Source of the DNA: JAFKFH01 sp017307375
GTDB taxonomy: Bacteria; Pseudomonadota; Alphaproteobacteria; Ferrovibrionales; Ferrovibrionaceae
Direction: 5' to 3'
DNA: 64,000 bases
Assembly: GCA_965229335.1 (NCBI GenBank)
Contig: OZ245874.1
Location: 5,828,001 to 5,892,000, forward strand
The notes below the pieces were generated by a model. It saw only the letters and a list, made by a program, of their open reading frames with translations. It ran no database searches and was not told where the DNA came from. Below, piece after piece: positions 33,386 through 41,256 of this stretch (its first letter is position 1; each line of letters begins with the position of its first letter). The position numbers were made by a program, and so were the translations under genes.

Positions 33386-34168
33386 ATGGACAAGAAGGAT
33401 GCGGCCGACCAGTACGTGGCGGCAGCGCTCGATCGGGGCCTGCAGCTGCTGGAAATCCTGAGCGACGCGCGCGCGGCGCTGCCGCTGGCCGAGATCGCGC
33501 GGCGCATGGGGCTGTCGCGCGGCGTGGCGTTCCGGCTGGCCCATACGCTGGAGCGGCGCGGCTATCTCGAACGCATCGATGCCGTGCCGAACTACCGGCC
33601 GGGCGTCAGGGTCATGGGCCTCGGTTTCTCATACCTGCGTTCGCTCGGCCTGACCGAACTGGCGCGACCCTATATGGAGCGGTTGCGCGATGCGACCGAC
33701 GCCTCGGTCCATCTCGGCGTGCTGGACGGCCGCGACGTCTTCTACGTCGCCCGCATCGCGGCACGCCACGGGGTGGTCAGCTATATCGATATCGGCGACC
33801 GTTCACCCGCCCACGCCTCGGCGATCGGCCATGCACTGCTAGCCAGCCTGGCGGACGACGAAATCGCGCGGCTCTACCGGGACGCGTCGTTCGAGACGGT
33901 GCGCGGCGCCGCACCGCGCAACGCGGTGGAGTTGCTGCAGAAGCTCGCCGAAGTACGCAGCCAGGGTTACGCCGTCTCGATCGGCGCGCTGCATTCGAAC
34001 GTGCTGGCGATTGCTGCGGCATTCCGCAATGCCGACGGCAAGCTGGCCGGCGCGGTCAGCGTGACCAGCCTCGATACCGAACGGCTGCGCGATGCGCCGC
34101 AACTCGGCGCCTCGGTCATCGCCGCCGCCGCCGAAATCTCGCGGGCGCTGGGCTACACCGGCGCCTGA
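33386..34168 (+). CDS. IclR family transcriptional regulator
   Basis: A 260-residue IclR-type regulator. The winged HTH is at about residues 15-75 (ALDRGLQLLEILSDARAALPLAEIARRMGLSRGVAFRLAHTLERRGYLER), and the effector domain follows (HLGVLDGRDVFYVARI, SAIGHALLA). The ATG at 33386 was chosen over upstream in-frame codons because of a GGGGAGGACGGA site. It is divergent from the Rieske-ABC-TauD operon and most likely controls it in response to the imported compound, as IclR proteins do for many aromatic pathways. Confidence 0.9.
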   Translation: MDKKDAADQYVAAALDRGLQLLEILSDARAALPLAEIARRMGLSRGVAFRLAHTLERRGYLERIDAVPNYRPGVRVMGLGFSYLRSLGLTELARPYMERLRDATDASVHLGVLDGRDVFYVARIAARHGVVSYIDIGDRSPAHASAIGHALLASLADDEIARLYRDASFETVRGAAPRNAVELLQKLAEVRSQGYAVSIGALHSNVLAIAAAFRNADGKLAGAVSVTSLDTERLRDAPQLGASVIAAAAEISRALGYTGA

Positions 34169-34172
34169 GCCG

Positions 34173-35732
34173 TCACGCCTCTTCCAGCGCGCGACGCAGC
34201 CGACGGATCAGCACGGCCCGGCCCCGCTCGTCGGCGATGCGATCGGCGGCAGTACCGATATCGAGCAGCAGCCGCGACAGGTCGTTGTGGGAATCGAGCC
34301 GGCCGAGCTTCTCGGGCTCGAGCCGCCGCTCGGCCGGAACGATCGCGCGCGCGCCGTCGGGGGTCAGCTCGTAGATATCGTCAAGCTCAGGAAGGAAAAT
34401 ATTCTTGTCTTCGAGGCGCGCCTGCATGGCCGCGCGCGAGGGTGCCTCGCCATGGACGAGGAACACGCCCCGGCCGATCGGGCGACGGGCCGCGATCCAT
34501 TCGGCCAGCCCGTCGGCATCGGCATGACCGGAGTAGAAGTCGAGCGTGCGGATGCGGGCACGCACCTCGATGGCGTCGCCCTGGATCCGCACCCGGGGCG
34601 CGCCTTCCTGCAGGATCCGGCCCAGCGTTCCCTGCGCCTGGTAGCCGATCAGCAGCACCGTGGCCTCCGACCGCCACAGCCAGTCCCTGAGGTGATGGCG
34701 GATCCGGCCGGCCTCGCACATGCCGGACGCGGAGATAACGATGAAGAAGCCGTGGACACGGCTGATCGCCTTGCTCTGCTCGACCGTCTCGGTGAAGCGC
34801 ACCTGGGCCGATTCCATCGCGCGGCGCAGCACGTCGCCGTTGACGATCTCGCGCGCATGCCGGGCAAAGATCGCCGAGGCGCGGGTCGCCAGCGGCGAAT
34901 CGATGAAGATCGGAATAGCCGGCAGCTCGCCGCCCTCGACCAGCAAGGTTAGGTCGACCAGCAGTTCCTGGGTCCGTTCGACGGCGAACGAAGGGATGAT
35001 CAGCGGTCCGCGGGCCGCCATGGCGGCCCGCACCTCGTCGCGCAGACGATGACGGCGCGCCTCCGGCGTCACCGGTTCGCGCGTGCGATCACCATAGGTG
35101 GATTCGCAGACCAGATAATCGATGCCCGCCGGGGCCAGGGGATCGTCCTGCAGCGTCTTGTGGCCAGGCCCGATATCGCCGGAAAACAGGATCGTCGTCT
35201 CGGCGGTGCGCAGTTCGACCGAAGCCGAGCCAAGCAGATGGCCGGCATTCCAGAAACGCGCCTGGATGCCCTTCGCCAACGGCGTCCAATGCCCGTACCC
35301 GGCCGGACGGAAGCGGGTCAGCACGTCGGCGGCATCCTCGGCCGTATAGATCGGCGTCACCGGCTTGCGACCGCGCCGGGCATTGCGGCGATTGAGCTGT
35401 TCGACTTCCATTTCCTGGATATGGCCAGAATCGGGCAGCATCACGGAACAGAGGTCGACGGTTGCCGCCGTCGCGTGGATCGGCCCGCCATAGCCGTCGC
35501 GCACCAGCCGCGGCAGCAGGCCGGAATGGTCGATATGGGCGTGGGTCAGGACGACGGCATCGATACCGTCGGCCGCGACCGGCAACGGCCGGTAGTTCAA
35601 TTCCTTCTCGGTCTTGGGCCCCTGGAACAGGCCGCAATCGACCATGACGCGGGCGTCGGCGGTTTCGACCAGAAAGCAGGAGCCGGTGACCGTTCCCGCC
35701 GCCCCGAGAAAGCGCAGCCGTGTCGGGGTCAC
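34173..35732 (-). CDS. Beta-CASP metallo-beta-lactamase-fold RNA/nucleic-acid hydrolase
   Basis: A 519-residue protein. The MBL domain has LTHAHIDHSG (HxHxDH), GHLLGSASVELR and FSGDIGPGHKTL. The beta-CASP insert follows with PSFAVERTQELL and IFIDSPLA, then VISASGMCEAGRIRHHL, YQAQGTLGR and the C-terminal FSGHADADGL and LVHGE motifs. Archaeal and bacterial relatives are CPSF-like RNA endo/exonucleases. A C-terminal 60 residues (after IVPAERRLEPEKLG) are extra. The GTG start overlaps the stop of a small membrane-protein gene (TGTGA), so translation is coupled. Confidence 0.85.
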   Translation of the reverse strand: MTPTRLRFLGAAGTVTGSCFLVETADARVMVDCGLFQGPKTEKELNYRPLPVAADGIDAVVLTHAHIDHSGLLPRLVRDGYGGPIHATAATVDLCSVMLPDSGHIQEMEVEQLNRRNARRGRKPVTPIYTAEDAADVLTRFRPAGYGHWTPLAKGIQARFWNAGHLLGSASVELRTAETTILFSGDIGPGHKTLQDDPLAPAGIDYLVCESTYGDRTREPVTPEARRHRLRDEVRAAMAARGPLIIPSFAVERTQELLVDLTLLVEGGELPAIPIFIDSPLATRASAIFARHAREIVNGDVLRRAMESAQVRFTETVEQSKAISRVHGFFIVISASGMCEAGRIRHHLRDWLWRSEATVLLIGYQAQGTLGRILQEGAPRVRIQGDAIEVRARIRTLDFYSGHADADGLAEWIAARRPIGRGVFLVHGEAPSRAAMQARLEDKNIFLPELDDIYELTPDGARAIVPAERRLEPEKLGRLDSHNDLSRLLLDIGTAADRIADERGRAVLIRRLRRALEEA

Positions 35733-35914
35733 AGCGATTGCGGATGACGCAGGAACGCGATCATCCGGACGATCGGCGGCGGCGACGGATCGCGGCGGAT
35801 ATCGCCGCGCATCGCACCCAGCGCGATGCAGCCGAGCAGGCCGAGAAAGGCGGCGATCGAGTAACCCAGCGCGGTCTGATCAAGGCCCAGTACGTATTGC
35901 GTCATCTCGTTCAT
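35729..35914 (-). CDS. Small single-span membrane protein
   Basis: A 61-residue protein with one hydrophobic segment (TALGYSIAAFLGLLGCIALGAM, about residues 14-35) and a basic C-terminal tail. The ATG at 35914 follows a GGGGGCAG site. The stop overlaps the GTG start of the downstream MBL nuclease, so the two are made together. I do not recognise a family. It might anchor or recruit the nuclease to the membrane, which is inference from coupling alone. Confidence 0.6.
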   Translation of the reverse strand: MNEMTQYVLGLDQTALGYSIAAFLGLLGCIALGAMRGDIRRDPSPPPIVRMIAFLRHPQSL

Positions 35915-36115
35915 CGCTGCCCCCGGTGTGGTCAAGGTGGGTTGCTGTCGAGGACGATCCTCGCCCAATCGGCGGCTTTTCGACATTCAGGGAAATCCCC
36001 TATCCGCCGAATGGCGCACCTCCTCGGGGCCTTCGCCGGCAAGCCGGGATCGTATAGTTATGCGGCCACGCGCCGAACAACGTCGCAATGAAAGATACCA
36101 AGGACGGGATCCGTG

Positions 36116-36667
36116 ATGACAGGCAAGACGTCGACGACCTTACCCTGCCCGCCGCTGTCCGATGCGGCCTGGCCCGAGGCCATCGCCGAGATGAAGGCGG
36201 GCTTCGCCGGCGCGTTGAACGTCTATCGCACGATGGCGCATCACCCGGCGCTGCTGAAGGCCTGGGCGCCGCTGCGCCAGCATGTCGTCAAGGACAGCGC
36301 GCTGGGACCGGAACGGTCGGAAGTCGTGATCCTGCGCGCCGCCCACCGCATGGGCTCCGCCTATGAATGGGCGCATCACGTGTCGCGTGCCCGGGCGCTC
36401 GGTTTCGCCGACAGCCGCATTGCCGCACTGCGCGGCCAGCCCGAAGGCGAGGATGGCCTGATCGCCCGGGCGGTCGACGCCCTGTTCGACCAGCGCCGCC
36501 TGCCCCCGGACCTGGAAGCGGCGCTGGCGGCCGCGATCGGCCGGCAGGGCGTGTTCGACCTGATCGCCACGGTCGGGTTCTATTCGGTGTTGGGCAATAT
36601 CCTGATGACCTACGACACGCCGATCGACGACGGCGTCGCCGCGGAAATGGCAGCCAGGCCGCTATAG
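36116..36667 (+). CDS. Carboxymuconolactone decarboxylase/AhpD-like family protein
   Basis: A 183-residue helical protein. LGPERSEVVILRAAHRMGSAYEWAHHVSRARALGFADSRIAALR is the CMD-family core with the conserved Glu and His; the redox CxxC of AhpD is absent, as in decarboxylase-type or uncharacterised members. A second helix pair (FDLIATVGFYSVLGNILMTYD) completes the fold. A GTG three bases upstream is an alternative start. It converges with the lone receiver gene (4-base gap). Confidence 0.82.
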   Translation: MTGKTSTTLPCPPLSDAAWPEAIAEMKAGFAGALNVYRTMAHHPALLKAWAPLRQHVVKDSALGPERSEVVILRAAHRMGSAYEWAHHVSRARALGFADSRIAALRGQPEGEDGLIARAVDALFDQRRLPPDLEAALAAAIGRQGVFDLIATVGFYSVLGNILMTYDTPIDDGVAAEMAARPL

Positions 36668-36671
36668 CCGT

Positions 36672-37028
36672 TCAGTGCGCGGCGTCGATCGCCGCCAGCA
36701 GGATCGACTGGTCGACCGGCTTGTCCAGGAGGCAGCGAATGCCGGCCGCCGCCGCGCGCTGACGCAGCATCTCGTCGGAACGGCCGGTGATCATGATGAT
36801 CGGCAAGGCGGGCGCGCGGGCGCGCAGCATGCCGGCCAGTTGCAGGCCGTCGGTGCCGGGCATGTGCATGTCGAGCAGCACGCAATCGTCGCGATCGACC
36901 GGCAGGCTCGCCACGAACTCGGCCGCCGAGCCATAACCGCGCACGTCGAGGCCGTGGCAGGACAGGAGCGCGTCGAGCGAATCCCTTACCGCCTCATCAT
37001 CGTCGACGACATGAACGATACGCGCCAT
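36672..37028 (-). CDS. Single-domain response regulator, FixT-like
   Basis: A 118-residue receiver domain with nothing attached: acidic pocket VVDDDE, phospho-acceptor Asp53 in CVLLDMHMPG, Thr81 and Lys103. It is downstream of fixJ and fixL on the same strand. Caulobacter FixT is a lone receiver that inhibits FixL and binds an Fe-S cluster through cysteines; this protein has Cys24, Cys49 and Cys99, which makes a similar role plausible, but I cannot align it. A LuxR-type inverted repeat lies 69 bases upstream, so FixJ may activate it as feedback. Confidence 0.72.
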   Translation of the reverse strand: MARIVHVVDDDEAVRDSLDALLSCHGLDVRGYGSAAEFVASLPVDRDDCVLLDMHMPGTDGLQLAGMLRARAPALPIIMITGRSDEMLRQRAAAAGIRCLLDKPVDQSILLAAIDAAH

Positions 37029-37096
37029 CCGGAGTCCCGGCCTTTCGTCCGCACCATGCGGATGGCAAAGTCTAGGGACGTGCCGACCGGCCCGAT

Positions 37097-37114
37097 ATAC
37101 GCAATCCCCCGTAT
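37097..37114. promoter_or_regulatory. ATACG-N8-CGTAT inverted repeat upstream of lone receiver gene
   Basis: Five-base arms around an eight-base spacer (GCAATCCCCC core) lie in the 114-base gap between the fixJ-like stop and the lone receiver start, about 70 bases before that start. The size and symmetry fit a site for a LuxR/NarL-type regulator such as FixJ. It is a candidate only. Confidence 0.4.
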
Positions 37115-37142
37115 GCGACGCCGGAGCGCAGGGGCAAACCGG

Positions 37143-37757
37143 TCACTCGCCGGCCGCGATCGCCGCGCGCACCAGGTCGGACAGGCTGCGCGCCTCCATC
37201 TTCTCCATCAGATGGGCGCGATGGATCTCGACCGTGCGCGGGCTGATGTCGAGCTCGAAGGCGATGACCTTGTTGGGCCGGCCCAGCACCAGCAGGTCGA
37301 GGACCTGACGCTCGCGCGGGCTCAAAGTCGCAAGACGGGCCCGGGCGGCCGCCGCTGCGGCTTGCCGACCCTGGTCCTGGCTGCGCAAGGCGGCGGCACG
37401 GGCCACCGACGACAGCAGCTGTTCGTCGTCGAACGGCTTTTCCAGAAAATCGACCGCGCCGGCCTTCATCGCCTGGACCGCCAGCGGCACGTCGGCATGG
37501 CCCGTCACCACGATGACCGGCAGGCCAAGCTGGCGTTCCGCCAGCGCCGCCTGCAGCGCCAGGCCGTCCATGCCGGGCATGCGCACGTCGGTGACGAGAC
37601 AACGCCCGGCATCGAGCCGGTCATAGCCGAGCAAATCGGCCGCCGAGGCGAAGTCCTCGACCTGCCAGCCCGCCGATTCCAGCAGGGCGCGCAGCGAATC
37701 GCGGACATCTTCGTCGTCGTCGACGACAAAGACCACGGCCTTGTCGGGGTCGCTCAT
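37143..37757 (-). CDS. fixJ: FixJ-like response regulator
   Basis: A 204-residue regulator. The receiver (residues 5-125) has acidic VVDDDE, phospho-acceptor Asp57 in CLVTDVRMPGMDG, Thr85 and Lys107. A short Ala-rich linker leads to a LuxR-type HTH at 145-200 (LSPRERQVLDLLVLGRPNKVIAFELDISPRTVEIHRAHLMEKM), the FixJ arrangement. Its ATG overlaps the stop of the FixL-like kinase gene by four bases. It should be phosphorylated by that kinase at low oxygen and activate genes such as fixK, none of which are in the window. Confidence 0.85.
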   Translation of the reverse strand: MSDPDKAVVFVVDDDEDVRDSLRALLESAGWQVEDFASAADLLGYDRLDAGRCLVTDVRMPGMDGLALQAALAERQLGLPVIVVTGHADVPLAVQAMKAGAVDFLEKPFDDEQLLSSVARAAALRSQDQGRQAAAAAARARLATLSPRERQVLDLLVLGRPNKVIAFELDISPRTVEIHRAHLMEKMEARSLSDLVRAAIAAGE

Positions 37758-38851
37758 CGCGTGCCTGCCGGCAGCCGGAAGCGAAACAGCGCCCCGCCGC
37801 CCTCGCCGGTGGTGGCGGAAAGCTCGCCGCCATGAGCGTCGACGATGGTGCGGCACAACGAAAGGCCGATACCCATGCCGTTCTCCTTGGTGGTGACGAA
37901 GGGTTGGAACAGCCGCTCGAGCACCTCGGGCGGCAGGCCGGGGCCGGTATCGGCGACCAGCACCTCGACGGCGCCGTCGGCCGCAGCCGTCGTCATGACG
38001 CGCAATTCGCGCCGCGGCTGTCCCGCCATCGCCTCGACGGCGTTACGCACCAGGTTGAGGACGACCTGCTGGATCTGGATGCGGTCGATCATGACTTCAG
38101 GCAGGCCGGCGGCGTATTCGAACCGCCGGTCGACGTCGGCACCGGCGGTCAGGCCGAGGGCCACCGCCTCGGACACCGTGGTGTTGATGTCTTCCAGCTT
38201 GCGGTGCGTCTCGCCCTTCTCGACGAAATCCCGCAGGCGGCGGATGATCTGGCCTGCGCGCGTGGTCTGCCCGGCGGCCTTGTCGACCAGCTCGACCGCA
38301 CGGACCGCCCGCGGATCGTCGAGCCCCTCGATCGTGCGCCGGGCCGCCTTGACGTAGTTCATGATCGCGGTCAGCGGCTGGTTCAGCTCATGGGCCAGGC
38401 CCGACGACATCTGCCCCATCGCGGTCAGGCGCGAGACATGCAGCAATTCGGCCTGAAGCTCGCGCAGCCGCCGTTCCGCGGCATGGCGGTCGGAGATGTC
38501 GTGGATGATGCCGACGAAGATCGGGCGCGCCTCGACCCGCCCCTCGCCGACCGACAGATACATCGGGAAGGTCGACCCGTCCTTGCGCCTGCCGACGACC
38601 TCGCGCCCGATGCCGATGATCTTGGCCACGCCGGTGCGGTTGTACGCCGCGATATAGCCGTCATGGGCATCCCGGTAGGGCGCCGGCATCAGCATCGACA
38701 CGTTGCGGCCGACGACCTCGTCGGCCGCAAAGCCGAACAGCCGCTCGCACGCCGGGTTGTAGACCTCGACGATCCCTTGCGCGTTGATAACCACCACGCC
38801 GTCGACGGCGGTGGCAATCAAGGCCTCGAACATGCTGTTCGCCGATACCAT
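37754..38851 (-). CDS. fixL: FixL-like heme-PAS oxygen sensor histidine kinase
   Basis: A 365-residue soluble kinase. The PAS domain (residues 5-125) has the FixL heme-pocket wording: PAPYRDAHDGY with His63 at the axial-ligand position and IIGIGREVVGRRKDG with Arg83 at the position of the oxygen-contacting arginine. HisKA carries His154 (GLAHELNQPL), and the ATPase has NAVEAM, DTGPGL and GMGIGLSLCR. Without membrane segments it senses oxygen in the cytoplasm. The start is uncertain: ATG at 38851 or 38833, or a GTG at 38884. Coupled to fixJ by an ATGA overlap. Confidence 0.85.
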   Translation of the reverse strand: MVSANSMFEALIATAVDGVVVINAQGIVEVYNPACERLFGFAADEVVGRNVSMLMPAPYRDAHDGYIAAYNRTGVAKIIGIGREVVGRRKDGSTFPMYLSVGEGRVEARPIFVGIIHDISDRHAAERRLRELQAELLHVSRLTAMGQMSSGLAHELNQPLTAIMNYVKAARRTIEGLDDPRAVRAVELVDKAAGQTTRAGQIIRRLRDFVEKGETHRKLEDINTTVSEAVALGLTAGADVDRRFEYAAGLPEVMIDRIQIQQVVLNLVRNAVEAMAGQPRRELRVMTTAAADGAVEVLVADTGPGLPPEVLERLFQPFVTTKENGMGIGLSLCRTIVDAHGGELSATTGEGGGALFRFRLPAGTR

Positions 38852-38932
38852 CCGATTGTTCTGTCCGCAACAAACCCGAATCACGGCGGGCAGAATAGCG
38901 GTTTGGTACCGGCTTGGAGAGGGACTTGTCGA

Positions 38933-39580
38933 CTAGATCTTGCGAACTAAGTTGACCCCGTCGCCGATCGGCAACAGGCACATGTCGACCCGGGGGTCGG
39001 CATGGATCTTGGCATTCAGGGTCCGCAGCGCCACGGTGTCGGCATCGTTGATCGCGGGGTCGGCGACCGCGCCGCTCCACAGCATGTTGTCCAGGGCGAT
39101 GACGCCGCCGGGGCGCAACAGGATCAGGCAGTCCTCGTAATAGCCGTCATAGCCGGTCTTGTCGGCGTCGATGAAGGCGAAGTCGAACTGCCCTGCCCGC
39201 CCCTCGGCGATCAGCCTGTGCAAGGTCGCCGAGCCCGGCCCGATCCGCAGGTCGATCCGGTCGGCCACGCCGGCCTCCTGCCAGTAGCGGCGGCCGATCG
39301 CGGTCCATTCCTCGGACACGTCGCAGGCGATCAGCCGCCCGCCTTCGGGCAGCGCCTGGGCCACGGCCAGCGCGCTGAAGCCGGTGAAGGTGCCGACCTC
39401 CAGGCAGTGGCGCGCACCCAGCAGGCGGACGAGGAAGGCGAGGATCTGGGCGGTTTCAGGCCCGGCCTGCATGCGCCCGCGCGGCAGGCGCATGGTCTCC
39501 TCGCGCAGGCGGCGCTGCAGGTCGGTCTCGCGGCCGCCGACGGCCAGCAGGTACTTCTCGATGACGGGATCGGTGCCCAT
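38933..39580 (-). CDS. SAM-dependent O-methyltransferase (caffeoyl-CoA/COMT class I family)
   Basis: A 215-residue enzyme. LEVGTFTGFSALAVAQALPEGG binds SAM, FAFIDADKTGYDGYYE and LDNML carry the Asp and Asn residues of the divalent metal site, and the N-terminal LRRLREETMRLPRGRMQAGPETAQIL helix is typical. Family members methylate catechols or caffeoyl-CoA-like compounds with Mg or Mn. It lies 20 bases downstream of the PadR-type regulator on the same strand and may share its transcript. Confidence 0.88.
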   Translation of the reverse strand: MGTDPVIEKYLLAVGGRETDLQRRLREETMRLPRGRMQAGPETAQILAFLVRLLGARHCLEVGTFTGFSALAVAQALPEGGRLIACDVSEEWTAIGRRYWQEAGVADRIDLRIGPGSATLHRLIAEGRAGQFDFAFIDADKTGYDGYYEDCLILLRPGGVIALDNMLWSGAVADPAINDADTVALRTLNAKIHADPRVDMCLLPIGDGVNLVRKI

Positions 39581-39600
39581 GCCCTGTACTCCTGACGGTG

Positions 39601-40185
39601 TCAGCCGCGCTCGATCTCGGCCGCGGCGCGGTCCAGCGTCTCGACGATGCGGCGGGTGTCCTCGGCGCTCATCGGGCCACGGGTGATGCGGATCTTCAGC
39701 GCCATCCGCAGGTTTTCGGCCGCGCGGCGGATTTCGGGCGCGGGACCGCCGCCGAACTGCGACGCCGCCTCGTTCATCCGGCCGAGGATGGCTTCGACGG
39801 TCGGGCCGTTCTGGGCCAGGAAGGCCGAGCCTTCTTCGGTGACGGTGTAGAGCTTCTTGTTGCCGCTCTCCACCTCGGACCGCAGATAGCCGTATTCCTC
39901 CAGCAGAGTCAGCGTCGGGTAGATAACACCGGGGCTGGGGCTGTAGGCGCCGGCAAACTTCTCCTCGACCGCCTTGATCAGCTCGTAGCCGTGCGCCGGC
40001 TTCTCCGCGATCAGATGCAGCAGGATGAAGCGCAGATCGCCCTGGTCGAGCATGCGCCGACCGCGCCCGCCGCGCCGGTGATGGTGGTCGTGATCGCCCC
40101 AGCCGTGCCGGCCGAATCCAAACAGCTTGTGCATCAGCCGATGATGCCCGCCGAAGCCGTCGCGGTCATGGAAATGATGAAACAT
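39601..40185 (-). CDS. PadR-family repressor with His-rich N-terminus (YqjI-like)
   Basis: A 194-residue regulator. Residues 1-40 contain 11 histidines. The PadR winged HTH follows (LRFILLHLIAEKPAHGYELIKAVEEKFAGAYSPSPGVIYPTLTLLEEYGYL) and a C-terminal helical dimer part. E. coli YqjI has the same build, with a His-rich metal-binding extension and almost the same HTH, and is a nickel-responsive repressor. The ATG at 40185 has a GGAGG site. A row of three GATATATC sites lies directly upstream, suggesting autorepression relieved by metal. Confidence 0.85.
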   Translation of the reverse strand: MFHHFHDRDGFGGHHRLMHKLFGFGRHGWGDHDHHHRRGGRGRRMLDQGDLRFILLHLIAEKPAHGYELIKAVEEKFAGAYSPSPGVIYPTLTLLEEYGYLRSEVESGNKKLYTVTEEGSAFLAQNGPTVEAILGRMNEAASQFGGGPAPEIRRAAENLRMALKIRITRGPMSAEDTRRIVETLDRAAAEIERG

Positions 40186-40203
40186 CAGATACCTCCGATA
40201 GGT

Positions 40204-40249
40204 CAGATATATCGAACAATTCGATATATCTGAAACATAGATATATCTA
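40204..40249. promoter_or_regulatory. Three GATATATC operator sites at 17-bp spacing
   Basis: GATATATC occurs at 40206-40213, 40223-40230 and 40240-40247, exactly 17 bases apart. The first two form a perfect palindrome with 13-base arms (CAGATATATCGAA, centre CAA), and the third is the core of the 12-base palindrome TAGATATATCTA. The array fills the 61-base gap before the PadR/YqjI-like gene and touches the stop of the LysR gene, so it is very likely the operator of that repressor. Confidence 0.8.
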
Positions 40250-41143
40250 ACTTTGCCGGTCGTCAAGGCCGGCGGCGAGGTGGTCGAGAAACCGTCGGCC
40301 GACCGGCTTCAAGGCGCGCGGCGACGGATAGACGGCATAGAAGGTCATCGGCGGCGGTGACCAGCCGGGCAGCGCCTCGACCAGCCGCCCGCCGGCGAGG
40401 TCTTCGGCGACGATATGACGGCTGAGCCGGGCAAGGCCGAGACCGGCCAAGGCCGCGTCGCGGGCTACCAGCAGGTTGTCGGTGACGAAGCGGGGGCGGA
40501 TGGCGATTTCGGCCGCGGCCGCGCCAGGTCCCTGCAATTGCCAGCGCGGTGCATCGCCTTGCTGCCACCAGCCGACCCCGTCGCGGCCGTTGAGCTGGGC
40601 CGGCGTGCGCGGCTGCCCGGCCGCGGCGACCCAGGCCGGCGTCGCCACCAGCGCGAACGGCGCGACCAGCAGGCGGCGGGCGACCAGCGTCGAATCCGCC
40701 AGGGTCGACGGTGTCGGGCGGATCATCAGGTCGCAGCCGGGCGGCATGATCTCCTCGACCCCCGTCGTCACCGTCACGTTGAGCTGGACCAGCGGATGGG
40801 CGGCGGCGAATTCGGCCGCCAGCCGGCCGATGATCAGTTCGGCCAGCACCACCGGACAGGCGATGCGCAGCGGCCCGCTCGGCTCGGCCAGCGCTTCCTG
40901 CGCGATCAGCGCGGCGGCCTCGGCCTCGGCCCGGATCGCCGCGCCGTGGCGATAGAGGCGCAGGCCCAGTTCGGTCACCGCAAAACGGCGGGCGTCGCGA
41001 TGGATCAGGGTGACGCCCAGCCTGGCCTCGAGCTCGGCGACACGCCGGCTCAGCCGCGACTTCGGAATGCCGGTGCGCCGGCTGGCTGCGGTGAAACCGC
41101 CGGCCTCGATCACCTGTGCCAGCAGGCTCAGATCGTCGCTCAT
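40247..41143 (-). CDS. LysR family transcriptional regulator
   Basis: A 298-residue LysR regulator. HTH: LLAQVIEAGGFTAASRRTGIPKSRLSRRVAELEARLG; effector domain to the end. The PKSRLSRRVAELE wording belongs to the DsdC/CrgA-like group often controlling small enzyme operons. Starts at 41143, 41149 and 41170 are all possible and none has a strong ribosome-binding site. It is divergent from the esterase / binding protein / hydrolase set beginning 113 bases away, which is its likely target. Confidence 0.85.
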   Translation of the reverse strand: MSDDLSLLAQVIEAGGFTAASRRTGIPKSRLSRRVAELEARLGVTLIHRDARRFAVTELGLRLYRHGAAIRAEAEAAALIAQEALAEPSGPLRIACPVVLAELIIGRLAAEFAAAHPLVQLNVTVTTGVEEIMPPGCDLMIRPTPSTLADSTLVARRLLVAPFALVATPAWVAAAGQPRTPAQLNGRDGVGWWQQGDAPRWQLQGPGAAAAEIAIRPRFVTDNLLVARDAALAGLGLARLSRHIVAEDLAGGRLVEALPGWSPPPMTFYAVYPSPRALKPVGRRFLDHLAAGLDDRQS

Positions 41144-41256
41144 CAACATCGGATCGGCCCATCGTTCCATTTTCAGGACGAAACATCGCAGAATCGGAGC
41201 GCGCGCGCCATTTTGGCGACGATTAGGCTTGCAACCGTCACAACAGGGGGAAAGCG

